Shown one piece after another: positions 19,330 to 28,318 of a stretch of 64,000 bases of DNA; the stretch's first letter is position 1; each line of letters starts with the position of its first letter. Source of the DNA: Methylocella silvestris BL2 (GTDB taxonomy: Bacteria > Pseudomonadota > Alphaproteobacteria > Rhizobiales > Beijerinckiaceae); contig NC_011666.1 in assembly GCF_000021745.1 (NCBI RefSeq), positions 1,488,001 to 1,552,000 of the forward strand, in the 5' to 3' direction. The translations under genes and the position numbers were made by a program. Under the pieces are notes generated by a model, which saw only the letters and a list, made by a program, of their open reading frames with translations, did no database searches and was not told the DNA's origin.

Positions 19330-21477
19330 CTACCCATAAAATCCCTTGCCGCTCGCCGCCAGCGCCGAAAATTTCTCGCTCGGCCGGTAGATTTCGCCAA
19401 GCGACTGCCATTTGCCGGCGGTCTCGACAATCTTCTTCAGCCCCAGCCAGTCGGCGTAGCGCAGCGCGCCGCCAAGATAACGCGGCAGGCCAAGCCCGAG
19501 GATGAGGCACATGTCGGTTTCGCCGGGGCTCGCCGCAACGCCATCCTCGAAGCAGCGCGCCGCTTCAAGAATCAGGGGGATCATCATGCGCTCGAGAATA
19601 TCCGCATCCGGCAGGGAGCTTTCGCCTTGCGGCTGGACGGAGGCGAGCAGCGCGGCGACGGCGGGATCGGTCTCCTTGCGCGGGCGCCCCTTGGCGTCCT
19701 TCGTATAGAGATAAAAGCCGCGCCCGTTCTTCTGGCCGAGGCGTCCGTCGGCCTTCAGTGCGTCGATGGCGGAGGGGTGCGCGGCGACCATGCGCTCCGG
19801 GAAGCCGGCCGAGACGATCTCGACCACGTGATGCGAAATATCGAGGCCGATGACGTCGATGAGATAGGCCGGCCCCATCGGCCAGCCGAAGGCTTCCATC
19901 ACCTTGTCGATCTGGCGGAAATCGACGCCGTCGCGCACCAGTTGCAGAAAGGCGATGAGATAGGGCGTCAGCACGCGGTTGACAACGAAGCCGGGGCAAT
20001 CGCCGACGACGACGGGCGTCTTGCCCATCGCGCTCGCATAGCCGACGATGGTGGCGACCGCTGCTTCGGAGGTTTTCGGTCCGCGCACCACCTCGACCAG
20101 CGCCATCTTCGGCACGGGATTGAAGAAATGCATGCCGATGAAATTCTGCGGCCGCGCGAGGCCGTGGGTCAGGTCGGCGATCTGCAGGGATGAGGTGTTC
20201 GAGGCGAGGATCGTCTTTGCGTCGGTCGACGCTTCGACTTGCCGGAAGACGGACGATTTGATGGCGATATCCTCAATGATCGCCTCGACGACGACATCCA
20301 CATCCGAAAAATCGTCGAAACTTTCGGTCGGCTTGATCGAGCGCGCGACCGCGTCGGCGCGATCCTGCGGCATTCTTCCCTGCTCGACCAGCTTGTCGAG
20401 GAGCTGTTCGGCGTGCGCCATGCCGGATTCCAGCGCAGCTTGCGAGACGTCCTTCAGCAGCACGGGCACGCCGCGCACGGCGCTCTGATAGGCGATGCCC
20501 GCGCCCATGACGCCCGCTCCGAGGACCGCCGCCTTGCGCACCGGCGCGGCCGTCTTGGCGTATGTCTTGCCGATTTTCTTCAGCGCCTGCTCGTTGACGA
20601 AATTGCCGACCAGCGAGGCGGCCGCCTGCGAACGCGCAGTCCGCGCAAAAGTCTTCGCCTCGAGCGCCAGCGCCTCGTCGCGGGCGAGCCCGGCCGCGGC
20701 TTCGAGCAATTGCACCGCGTCATGGGCGGCCGGATAATGCGGCAGCGCCCGCGCCGCCTCGACTTTCGCACCGGTGAGATAATCGGCGATTGTTTCCTGG
20801 CTCATGCCGAGGCTTTGCTCTCCCTCGCGGCGGCGCTTGCGCCACTCGCCAGGATTCGCGGCCGCCTGCTTCAGCAGCGCCAACGCTGTCTCGAACAGGG
20901 AGTCGGGCGCGGCGACGGCGTCGACCGCCCCCTGATCTCGCGCGACGGCGGCGGAGCGCGGCGTTCCGGAGATGATCCAATTGGCGCTCTCGACAAGGCC
21001 GATCAGGCGCGGCAGCCGCACCGTGCCGCCATATCCGGGGAAAATGCCGAGCGTAACCTCGGGAAAGCCGACCTTCGCGGCGTCGGCGATGACGCGATAA
21101 TCGGCGGCGAGCGCAACCTCGAAGCCGCCGCCGAGCGCAAGCCCGTTGATGGCGGCGACCGTCGGCGCGGGCAGATCGCTCAGCGCCGTGATGATCTTCG
21201 CATTGGCCGCGACGAATTCGGCGACTTCCGCCTCGCCGCGCTGGAAAACGTCGACGAACTCGAAAATATCCGCGCCGACGATAAAGGCGTCCTTGGCGCT
21301 GGTGATGAGCGCGCCCTCAAGACCCGGCGTCTTGACGAGGGCGTCAACGGCCTGAGCCAGTTCGCTGAAGGCCAGGCGGTCGAGCTTGTTGACGGCCTCT
21401 CCCTTCCGATCAAAGCGCAGCTCGAAAAGCCCCCCGCCGAGCGCTTCGACCCGGATCGTCTCGCCGTCAAAAATCAT
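19330..21477 (-). CDS. fadB: Fatty-acid oxidation complex alpha subunit (enoyl-CoA hydratase / 3-hydroxyacyl-CoA dehydrogenase)
   Basis: 715 residues. The N-terminal crotonase half shows INGLALGGGFEVALAADYR and FPEVTLGIFPGYGGTVRLP with both catalytic glutamates. The dehydrogenase half shows the NAD motif AVLGAGVMGAGIAYQSA, ILASNTSSLQIADL and MHFFNPVPKMALVEVV with the catalytic His. It carries out two steps of beta-oxidation in the cytoplasm. The thiolase partner (fadA) is not next to it; instead a truncated CCA-like gene follows. ATG 21477 matches the family start. No FadR-like operator was recognised. Confidence 0.94.
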   Translation of the reverse strand: MIFDGETIRVEALGGGLFELRFDRKGEAVNKLDRLAFSELAQAVDALVKTPGLEGALITSAKDAFIVGADIFEFVDVFQRGEAEVAEFVAANAKIITALSDLPAPTVAAINGLALGGGFEVALAADYRVIADAAKVGFPEVTLGIFPGYGGTVRLPRLIGLVESANWIISGTPRSAAVARDQGAVDAVAAPDSLFETALALLKQAAANPGEWRKRRREGEQSLGMSQETIADYLTGAKVEAARALPHYPAAHDAVQLLEAAAGLARDEALALEAKTFARTARSQAAASLVGNFVNEQALKKIGKTYAKTAAPVRKAAVLGAGVMGAGIAYQSAVRGVPVLLKDVSQAALESGMAHAEQLLDKLVEQGRMPQDRADAVARSIKPTESFDDFSDVDVVVEAIIEDIAIKSSVFRQVEASTDAKTILASNTSSLQIADLTHGLARPQNFIGMHFFNPVPKMALVEVVRGPKTSEAAVATIVGYASAMGKTPVVVGDCPGFVVNRVLTPYLIAFLQLVRDGVDFRQIDKVMEAFGWPMGPAYLIDVIGLDISHHVVEIVSAGFPERMVAAHPSAIDALKADGRLGQKNGRGFYLYTKDAKGRPRKETDPAVAALLASVQPQGESSLPDADILERMMIPLILEAARCFEDGVAASPGETDMCLILGLGLPRYLGGALRYADWLGLKKIVETAGKWQSLGEIYRPSEKFSALAASGKGFYG

Positions 21478-21539
21478 GTCGCACCCGAAATTTGTGTCGC
21501 CTCAATCGTTCGCACATCCAATAGCATAACGGCTTCGTC

Positions 21540-23153
21540 TTAGCAGCGGCGGGACGAAAAATCCCGCCGCGCGCCATACGTGTCAAAATGGGCCTCGATC
21601 AATAATCGCGTGTAGGGATCGCGCGGGCTGCCCAGGATCTCCGCGGCGGGGCCCTGCTCGACGATGCGGCCGCTTTTCATGACGGCGATATCGTCGGCCA
21701 TCGCTCTGATCGCCGTCAAATCATGGCTGATCAGAATATAGGCGAGGCCATGCGCCTCCTGCAGATCGCGCAGCAGCCGCAAAATATCCATCTGCGTCGC
21801 GCGGTCGAGCGCCGAGGTCGGCTCGTCGAGCACGACGAGGCGCGGCCGCAGGATGATCGCCCGCGCGATGGCGATCCGCTGACGCTGGCCGCCGGAAAAC
21901 TCGCGCGGCGGACGGTCGCGCCGGGCGGGGTCGATCGAGACCTCTTCGAGCGCCTGCGCAGCCCTCACGTCGCGCGCGCGCCGCGCAATGGCGGGCTCAT
22001 GGATCAGCAGGCCCTCCGACACGATGTCGCCGATACGCATGCGCGGCGAGAGCGCCCCATAGGGGTCCTGAAACACCATCTGCATGGCGCGGCGCCGCGG
22101 ACGCAGCGCCGCCTCATCGAGGCCGCCGATGTCGCGCCCCTCGAAGCGGATAATGCCGCTGGCCGGGACGAGCCTTAAAATCGCCCGGCCGAGCGTGGAT
22201 TTGCCGGCGCCCGACTCGCCGACGATCCCGAGCGTTCGTCCGCGCTTAAGGCTGAGGCTGACATCTTCCAGCACTTTGACCTCGCCTCGCCCGCCAAACC
22301 AGCCGCCGCGGAGCTTATAGGCGACGCCAAGATTCTCGACGTTGAGAATTTCCGGCGCCGGACCTTGGCGCGGCGCGCGCGGCGACGGCGGGGTGATGAC
22401 CAGCCCCTGCGTTGCGGCGTGCTGCGGGTTGCGGAAAACAGCTTCCGTCGCGCCGGCCTCGACGATGCAGCCGGCCTCCATCACATAGACGCGGCTTGCG
22501 AGACGGCGCACCAGTTGCAGATCATGGCTGATGAAGATCATGGCGAGCCCGAGCCGCGCGCGGAGCTCGCCCAGAAGATCCAGGATGCGCGCGGCGACGG
22601 TGACGTCGAGCGCCGTCGTCGGCTCGTCGGCGATGAGCGCGTCGGGCTCGCAAGCAATCGCCATCGCGATCGAAACGCGCTGCCGCTGGCCGCCCGACAG
22701 CTGATGCGGAAAAGCGCCGACCCTCTCCTTCGCCGCATCGATGCCGACAAGGTCAAGGAGCTCGGCGGCCCGCGTCAGCGCTTGGCGGCGCGAAAACCCG
22801 GCCTGCAGGCGCAGCACGGCGGCGATCTGCGAGCCGACCGTAAACAGCGGGTCGAGCGCCGACATCGGCTCTTGAAAAATCATCGCGACGCGCCGGCCGC
22901 GTATCGCGTTGAGGCGGCGCTCGGGCAGACTCAAAAGGTCTTCGCCCTCGAAGGCGACACGGCCGGACGCCCGCGCTTGCGGCGGGAGGAGCCGCAAGGC
23001 GGCGAGAACCGTCTGGCTTTTGCCGGAGCCCGAAGCGCCGACGAGCGCCGCCGTTTCGCCGCGCGCCAGAGCGAAGCTGACGTTATCGACAATTGTGCGC
23101 GCGCCATAAAAGACGCTGAGGTTCGAGAATTCGAGCAGGGGCGGCTCGCTCAT
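21540..23153 (-). CDS. Peptide ABC transporter, fused double ATP-binding protein (OppDF/YejF type)
   Basis: 537 residues with two complete ATPases. The first has GASGSGKS, signature LSGGQRQRVSIAM and Walker B ALIADEPTTALD; the second has GESGAGKSTLGRA, FSGGQRQRIAIARA and LVVLDEPTSALD. This tandem arrangement is that of YejF and GsiA, energising oligopeptide or microcin-like import. Start 23153 overlaps the preceding permease stop (ATGA). The operon order is permease-permease-ATPase, with no periplasmic binding protein gene. Confidence 0.92.
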   Translation of the reverse strand: MSEPPLLEFSNLSVFYGARTIVDNVSFALARGETAALVGASGSGKSQTVLAALRLLPPQARASGRVAFEGEDLLSLPERRLNAIRGRRVAMIFQEPMSALDPLFTVGSQIAAVLRLQAGFSRRQALTRAAELLDLVGIDAAKERVGAFPHQLSGGQRQRVSIAMAIACEPDALIADEPTTALDVTVAARILDLLGELRARLGLAMIFISHDLQLVRRLASRVYVMEAGCIVEAGATEAVFRNPQHAATQGLVITPPSPRAPRQGPAPEILNVENLGVAYKLRGGWFGGRGEVKVLEDVSLSLKRGRTLGIVGESGAGKSTLGRAILRLVPASGIIRFEGRDIGGLDEAALRPRRRAMQMVFQDPYGALSPRMRIGDIVSEGLLIHEPAIARRARDVRAAQALEEVSIDPARRDRPPREFSGGQRQRIAIARAIILRPRLVVLDEPTSALDRATQMDILRLLRDLQEAHGLAYILISHDLTAIRAMADDIAVMKSGRIVEQGPAAEILGSPRDPYTRLLIEAHFDTYGARRDFSSRRC

Positions 23154-24259
23154 CGCGGCTCGCTCTCCTCGCCGAAGCCGGCCGCGTCGGTAAAGATCGC
23201 CTGGAGATATTGGCCAAAACTCTGCAAGGCGCCGAGCGTTGCGCCGAGAAACAGCGCCGGAAAAAAGAGTAGGTGGAGCGCGCCCTGAATGTTGCGGGCG
23301 CCGTCGGCGATCAATACGCCCCAGCTCGCCAGAGGCTCCTGCACGCCGAGACCGAGGAAGGAAATGAAGCTTTCGAGCAATATGACGCGCGGCAGAAGCA
23401 GCGTCAGATAGGCGATGATCGGGCCGCTCGCATTGGGCAGAATATGGCGCCGGATGATCGCGGCAGGGCTCGCCCCCAAGGCGCGCGCGGCGGCGACATA
23501 ATCCTTCTCCTTGATGGCGAGCGTCTGTCCTCGCGCGATGCGCGCCATGTCGAGCCATTCGACCGCGCCGATGGCGATGAAGATCAGCACGAAATGCCGC
23601 CCGAACACCATCACAAGCACGATGACGAAAAAGATGAAGGGCAGCGCGTAGATGATTTCGACGATGCGCGTCATCAAAGCGTCGACGGCCCCGCCGGCAT
23701 AGCCGGCAATCGCGCCATAGAGAACGCCGATGACGAGCGCCACCAGCGAGGCGAGCAAGCCAACCGCGAGGGAGACGCGCCCCGCGATCAATGTCCGGGT
23801 CAAGAGGTCGCGGCCATTGGCGTCGGCGCCAAAAGGAAACATTGTTCGCAGCAAGGGAATGGAGAGGCTGATTTTTTGGTCGTCGTGGCCGCTGGAGACG
23901 AGGCGCGGCGGTCCAATCCTGTCCGAGCGCGGCAGCGCCGCGAGAGCCGCCGCGTCAATGGTCCGGTCGCTTGAGAATTTTGCGATGACGTTGTCGCCTG
24001 TTGGTTCAAACGACACTATTTTGGCGCCGAGCCGCGCGGCGAGCTCCTCGACCGCCTCGCGCGTTTCTTCCGCGTTCGGACGCGGCTCCAGCGAGGGAGG
24101 CGCCAGCACATAATCCGGATAGACGCGATCGAATGGATGCGGCGTGAATAAAGGGCCGAAAATACAGGCGAGCGCGATCAAGATGAGCAGCATGGCGCTC
24201 GCGGGAATCCGCTGCCAGAAATTGGCGCCCGACAGGGAAGGCAGAATAGATCTGCTCAT
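23150..24259 (-). CDS. Peptide ABC transporter permease, OppC/YejE type
   Basis: 369 residues. One N-terminal membrane helix (MLLILIALACIFGPLF), then a periplasmic insert of about 90 residues, then FGADANGRDLLTRTLIAGRVS and the five-helix permease core with the EAA-loop ARALGASPAAIIRRHILPNA. The long segment between the first helix and the core is typical of YejE-like proteins. ATG 24259 overlaps the stop of the upstream permease (ATGA), giving translational coupling. Inner membrane. Confidence 0.92.
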   Translation of the reverse strand: MSRSILPSLSGANFWQRIPASAMLLILIALACIFGPLFTPHPFDRVYPDYVLAPPSLEPRPNAEETREAVEELAARLGAKIVSFEPTGDNVIAKFSSDRTIDAAALAALPRSDRIGPPRLVSSGHDDQKISLSIPLLRTMFPFGADANGRDLLTRTLIAGRVSLAVGLLASLVALVIGVLYGAIAGYAGGAVDALMTRIVEIIYALPFIFFVIVLVMVFGRHFVLIFIAIGAVEWLDMARIARGQTLAIKEKDYVAAARALGASPAAIIRRHILPNASGPIIAYLTLLLPRVILLESFISFLGLGVQEPLASWGVLIADGARNIQGALHLLFFPALFLGATLGALQSFGQYLQAIFTDAAGFGEESEPR

Positions 24260-25197
24260 CCTGACGCCGATTCCGCGACGCGCGGATCGAGCCAGGCATA
24301 GGCGAGATCGACGAGAAGATTGAAGGCGATGACCAGCGCAGCGACGACGACCACGGTTCCCATGACCAGCGTGTAGTCGCGGCCAAGCGCGCCATCGACG
24401 AAATAGCGTCCCATGCCCGGAATGCCGAAGATGGTTTCGACGATCACCGAACCGGTCAACAGATTGGCGGCGGCAAGGCCGAGATAGGACAGGGTCGGCA
24501 GAATCGCGGCGCGCAGCGCGTGGGCGTAGATGTGGCGGGGCGGCAATCCGAAGGCGCGCAGCGTGCGGATATGCGGCTCGGCCAGAACGTCGCGCAAGGA
24601 TGTTTGCATCAGCCGCGCGACGATCGCGATCTGCGGCAAGGCGAGCGTCGCGACGGGGAGGATCTGGTTGCGCCAGGCGCCGTCCTCCCAGCCGCCGACA
24701 GGCAGGATGCGCCATGTCAGGCCGAACAGAAGCTGCATCAACGGCGCAATGACGAAGGCCGGCAAGATGACGCCGATCAGCGCTGCGGCGTCGACGGCGA
24801 AGGCGCCAAGCTTCTGGCGCAGCTCCGCGCTGGGGGAGGCGCCGATGATCCCGAGCGCGCCGCCGACCAGCATCGCGACGATCAATGCTTCCGCGCCAAG
24901 CCGCATCGAGATCGGCAACGCATGGGCGAACAACTCATTTACCGAAAAATCGCGCCAATGCAGGCTCGGCCCGAAATCGCCCTGCGCGAGACTTTGCAGA
25001 TAGAACAGAAACTGACGCCAGAGCGGCAGATCGAGGCGGTAGATGCGGCGCAGATTCTCGGCGATTTTCGGATCGAGCGGACGCTCGGAATCGAACGGGC
25101 CGCCCGGCGCAAGCCGCATCAGAAAGAACGACAGCGCGATCACGATGAAGAGCGTCGCGGCGGCGGCCAAGATACGGGAAAGCGCGCGCTGCGGCAT
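24256..25197 (-). CDS. Peptide ABC transporter permease, OppB/YejB type
   Basis: 313 residues: N-terminal helix (ILAAAATLFIVIALSFFLMRLAPGGP), LDLPLWRQFLFYLQSLAQGDFG, and the permease core with the EAA-like LRAFGLPPRHIYAHALRAAILP and SVIVETIFGIPGMGRYFVDGAL. First gene of the three-gene transporter. Binding proteins for this family are usually encoded just upstream; here that position holds only a 41-codon remnant of an unrelated type, so the receptor must be elsewhere or lost. Confidence 0.92.
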   Translation of the reverse strand: MPQRALSRILAAAATLFIVIALSFFLMRLAPGGPFDSERPLDPKIAENLRRIYRLDLPLWRQFLFYLQSLAQGDFGPSLHWRDFSVNELFAHALPISMRLGAEALIVAMLVGGALGIIGASPSAELRQKLGAFAVDAAALIGVILPAFVIAPLMQLLFGLTWRILPVGGWEDGAWRNQILPVATLALPQIAIVARLMQTSLRDVLAEPHIRTLRAFGLPPRHIYAHALRAAILPTLSYLGLAAANLLTGSVIVETIFGIPGMGRYFVDGALGRDYTLVMGTVVVVAALVIAFNLLVDLAYAWLDPRVAESASG

Positions 25198-25258
25198 GGG
25201 TCAGCGGCGAAAACGCGAGGCGGACGATAGAATTTGGATCATGCCTCCCGCTTCCGAG

Positions 25259-25384
25259 TCACGCCTCTACCGAGCGCTCGAAGATGACCTGCGTCCCACC
25301 CGGGCTGATCGCAAAGCGATAATCCGTGACCGAGGCGTCGGGATAGTCGAGAAGCGGAACCGGAGTGACTGGCGGCGGGGTCAT
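25259..25384 (-). pseudogene. Possible remnant of a TolB/PD40-type beta-propeller gene
   Basis: A 41-codon frame containing VTDYRFAISPGGTQVIFERS, the kind of SPDG-turn strand found at the start of PD40/TolB propeller blades, then a stop. It has no ribosome-binding site and nothing continuing it in other frames was recognised. It may be a gene scrap left by rearrangement in the 350-bp gap between oppB-type permease and vapC. The rest of the gap (25198-25547) shows nothing recognisable. Confidence 0.3.
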
Positions 25385-25547
25385 CTTATGGTTCCGAGGC
25401 TGGCCGAGTTTGCGTTAGGATGCGTTGCAAACGCCGGCGTCATAATGCGCCCGGCCCGGGCGTCCGTGAAGTCAAACAAACCCCGCGCCGCAAAAGAATC
25501 TTGTCGGTGGTTCGCAAGTCAACCCCGGCGACGGCGTGGACTCGGCG

Positions 25548-25970
25548 CTATCGCCACGGATCAACGACGGGAGCGCCGGCGCGCTCATAGTCGCTCGTAT
25601 CACGGGAGAGAATTGTGAGGCCGTGGCAAAGGGCTGTCGCCGCGATGATGAGGTCCGGTTGCGAAAATGTATGTCTCGCCTTGCGTCCTTCCTCCACCAG
25701 AAGGCGCCATTTGAACATGACGTCTTCGGTAACCGGCAGGACTCGCTGGTCGAACATCGGCCGCAGGTTTTGCTCCAACCATGTATTGAGCGCCGAACGC
25801 CGACCGACGTCCGCGACAAGCTCGATGCCAAAGCGGATTTCTGCGAAGGTCACTGTGCTGACGTAAAGATTTTCGAGCGGCTGCGCGGCAATAAAGGACA
25901 CCACCTTGGGTTCTGGCTTCGGGCGCCGCAGCTCGGAGAGGATGTTGGTGTCGAGCAGAAATGTCGTCAC
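25548..25970 (-). CDS. vapC: VapC-type PIN-domain toxin ribonuclease
   Basis: 140 residues of a PIN domain with the acidic residues in place: FLLDTNILSELRRPKPEP (first Asp), TVTFAEIRFGIELV (Glu), SQPDLIIAATAL (Asp) and ILSRDTSDYERAG (Asp). Such proteins cleave tRNA or rRNA when freed of antitoxin. The GTG at 25970 is used: it lies one base after the antitoxin stop (TGA-T-GTG), the usual coupling, and matches the family start (TTFLLDTN). Longer readings extend into the antitoxin. Confidence 0.92.
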   Translation of the reverse strand: MTTFLLDTNILSELRRPKPEPKVVSFIAAQPLENLYVSTVTFAEIRFGIELVADVGRRSALNTWLEQNLRPMFDQRVLPVTEDVMFKWRLLVEEGRKARHTFSQPDLIIAATALCHGLTILSRDTSDYERAGAPVVDPWR

Positions 25971-25971
25971 A

Positions 25972-26286
25972 TCACAAATCGACGGGGCGCACCGGCATAG
26001 GCGCGCGCGTGGAGCCAAGGCCGATGTCGCGGCTTGGAGAGGCGGCCATCGCGGCGATCAGCGCTTCGCCGCCGCGTTCGCCCTTGAGGCGGCGGAACTC
26101 CTCCACGGAGACCACCACGACTTCCTCGCGCCCGTGGATTGTCACATGCTGCGGCCCCTCGCTGCGCACGCGGCGCACCAATTCGCTGAACCGCGCCTTA
26201 GCGTCCTGCAGCAGCCAATAGCCCGGCGGCAAAGCGCGTCGGGATGCTTTGGGACGAGGGGCGCCTGGCTGATCAGTTCTAGTCAT
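25972..26286 (-). CDS. Phd/YefM-family antitoxin
   Basis: 104 residues. The core WLLQDAKARFSELVRRVRSEGPQHVTIHGREEVVVVSVEEFRRLK is the Phd/YefM DNA-binding fold; the C-terminal ~35 residues (ending RAPMPVRPVDL) should wrap and block the PIN toxin encoded next. The ATG at 26286 has no ribosome-binding site and lies inside a perfect palindrome, so the mRNA may be leaderless and repression could occlude the start directly. The module sits just upstream of trpA, on the opposite strand. Confidence 0.9.
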   Translation of the reverse strand: MTRTDQPGAPRPKASRRALPPGYWLLQDAKARFSELVRRVRSEGPQHVTIHGREEVVVVSVEEFRRLKGERGGEALIAAMAASPSRDIGLGSTRAPMPVRPVDL

Positions 26287-26297
26287 TCTGACTAGAA
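26277..26297. promoter_or_regulatory. Palindromic operator over the antitoxin start codon
   Basis: TTCTAGTC-ATTCT-GACTAGAA is a perfect 8+5+8 inverted repeat. The antitoxin ATG (26286-26284) lies in the spacer and adjoining arm base. Phd-type antitoxins bind such sites to autoregulate, so this is the likely operator. Confidence 0.75.
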
Positions 26298-26418
26298 TAT
26301 CATGGGTCCACGTCCGCGAACAAGAGCGCCCGACACTTTCCCACATGCGAAAAATCCTCTATTGCCCTGCGTTCCCATGCGCCTCGGGCGCGCCCTGACG
26401 GCTCAGAACGCGAAACCC

Positions 26419-27267
26419 ATGCACAATTTTTCTTCAACGCGTATCGACCGCCGCTTCAAAGACCTCGCTGTCGAGGGCCGCGCGGCGCTCGTCGCCTTCG
26501 TCATGGCGGGCGATCCCGATCTGGCGACGAGCCTCGATATCCTGAAGGCGCTGCCCAAAGCCGGCGCCGATGTGATCGAGGTCGGAATGCCCTTCACCGA
26601 CCCAATGGCCGACGGGCCGGCGATCCAGGCCGCCGGCCTCCGCGCTCTTGCGGCGGGCGCCACTCTGGCAAAAACCCTAAAGCTCGTCGCCGACTTCCGC
26701 GGCGAGGATCAAACGACGCCGATCGTGCTGATGGGCTATTACAATCCAATCTACGTCTATGGCGTCGACGCCTTTCTCGAGGCCGCGAAAGAGTCGGGCG
26801 TCGACGGGCTGATCGTGGTCGATCTTCCGCCGGAAGAAGATTCCGAGCTTTGCCTGCCGGCGCTGGCCGCGGGGCTCAATTTCATCCGTCTCGCGACGCC
26901 GACGACCGACGACGCCCGCCTCCCGGCCGTGCTCGCGAACACCTCCGGCTTTGTCTATTATGTCTCGATCACCGGCACGACCGGCGCAGCGACGCCGAAT
27001 TTTTCGGCGACGGCGAGCGCCGTCGCGCGGATCAAGCGCCATACCGGACTGCCCGTCGCGGTCGGATTCGGCGTCAAGACCGCCGCCGACGCCGCGGCGA
27101 TCGCAGCCCATGCCGACGGGGTCGTGGTCGGATCGGCGATCGTCGACGCGCTGCGCGGCTCGCTCGACGCCGAGGGCCGCGCGACCCCCGGCACGGTCCC
27201 GGCAGTGGCGAAGCTCGTCGAAGATCTTGCCGGCGGCGTCCGAACCGCTGCGCGGGCGCCGGCTTGA
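26419..27267 (+). CDS. trpA: Tryptophan synthase alpha chain
   Basis: 282 residues. The enzyme splits indole-glycerol phosphate and passes indole to TrpB. Catalytic Glu and Asp lie in [20 protein letters not shown]; other signatures are [33 protein letters not shown] and [18 protein letters not shown] 26419 fits the family start ([13 protein letters not shown]). trpF and trpB, normally directly upstream of trpA-accD-folC in this group, are missing from that position and a toxin-antitoxin pair in opposite orientation is found instead. Confidence 0.95.
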   Translation: MHNFSSTRIDRRFKDLAVEGRAALVAFVMAGDPDLATSLDILKALPKAGADVIEVGMPFTDPMADGPAIQAAGLRALAAGATLAKTLKLVADFRGEDQTTPIVLMGYYNPIYVYGVDAFLEAAKESGVDGLIVVDLPPEEDSELCLPALAAGLNFIRLATPTTDDARLPAVLANTSGFVYYVSITGTTGAATPNFSATASAVARIKRHTGLPVAVGFGVKTAADAAAIAAHADGVVVGSAIVDALRGSLDAEGRATPGTVPAVAKLVEDLAGGVRTAARAPA

Positions 27268-27428
27268 GGGGCCGGCGCGCTCCGTTCCGGCCCACGATTA
27301 TATTTCTGTCGCAAACGGGTCCTTATGCCCCTAAATAGCTCCAGGTCCCGACAGGCTGAGCCGAGGGTCTCGCCGGCGGGGCCGCAGACAGTGTGTGACG
27401 GCGCCTTCGCGCCGCATCAGGATGGTCA

Positions 27429-28295
27429 ATGAACTGGATCTCCAACGTCGTGCCGCCCAAGGTCAGGTCGTTCCTTCGCCGTGAGACGCCGGAAAATCTC
27501 TGGGTCAAATGCCCGGAGAGCGGCGAACTCGTGTTCCACAAGGACCTCGAGGCCAATCTCTTCGTGGTGCCCGGCTCCGGCTATCATATGCGGCTCAGCC
27601 CCAAGGCGCGGCTCGCCAATCTGTTCGACGAAGGGATCTACGAAGATCTGCCGACGCCCGAGGCGCCGGTCGATCCGCTGAAATTCCGCGACGTCAAGCG
27701 CTACACCGACCGGCTCAAGGAATATCGCGCCAAAACCGAGGCGCAGGACTGCGTCAAGCTCGCCGCCGGCCGGCTGGAGGGCATGGAGATCGTCGCCGCG
27801 ATCCAGGATTTTGATTTTCTCGCCGGATCGCTCGGCATGGCCGCCGGAGAGGCGATCATCACCGGCATGACGACGGCGTTGAACCGCCGCGCGCCCTTCA
27901 TCATCTTCACCGCCTCGGGCGGCGCCCGCATGCAGGAGGGCATTTTTTCGCTGATGCAGATGCCGCGCACGACCATCGCCGTGCAGCGCCTGCGCGAGGC
28001 GAACCTGCCCTATATCGTCGTCCTGACCAATCCGACGACCGGCGGCGTCACGGCCTCCTACGCCATGCTGGGAGACATCCACATCGCCGAACCCGGCGCC
28101 GTCATCGGCTTCGCTGGCCCCCGCGTGATCGAACAGACCATCCGGGAGCGGCTGCCGGAAGGATTCCAGCGCGCCGAATATCTCGAATCGCACGGAATGA
28201 TCGACATGGTGGTGCAGCGCCAGGACATGCGCGCGACGCTCGCCCGCCTCTGCTCGATCCTGACCCGCACGCCGCGCGCCTCTGAGGCCGCCTGA
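27429..28295 (+). CDS. accD: Acetyl-CoA carboxylase carboxyltransferase subunit beta
   Basis: 288 residues: [52 protein letters not shown] and [26 protein letters not shown]. It forms the malonyl-CoA-producing transferase with AccA. Of the four zinc-ribbon cysteines of the E. coli protein only one is left (CPES and VPGS replace CxxC pairs), a feature I recall as usual in alphaproteobacteria. It follows trpA by 161 bp and precedes folC by 23 bp, the conserved trpA-accD-folC order. Confidence 0.95.
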   Translation: MNWISNVVPPKVRSFLRRETPENLWVKCPESGELVFHKDLEANLFVVPGSGYHMRLSPKARLANLFDEGIYEDLPTPEAPVDPLKFRDVKRYTDRLKEYRAKTEAQDCVKLAAGRLEGMEIVAAIQDFDFLAGSLGMAAGEAIITGMTTALNRRAPFIIFTASGGARMQEGIFSLMQMPRTTIAVQRLREANLPYIVVLTNPTTGGVTASYAMLGDIHIAEPGAVIGFAGPRVIEQTIRERLPEGFQRAEYLESHGMIDMVVQRQDMRATLARLCSILTRTPRASEAA

Positions 28296-28318
28296 ACCTG
28301 TCCGGAACGCGCGCCGCC

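Noticed and set aside
27429-28295. Loss of zinc-ribbon cysteines in AccD as a novelty
   Set aside because: I recall the same CPxSGE and PGSGYH substitutions in other alphaproteobacterial AccD proteins, so it is a lineage trait.
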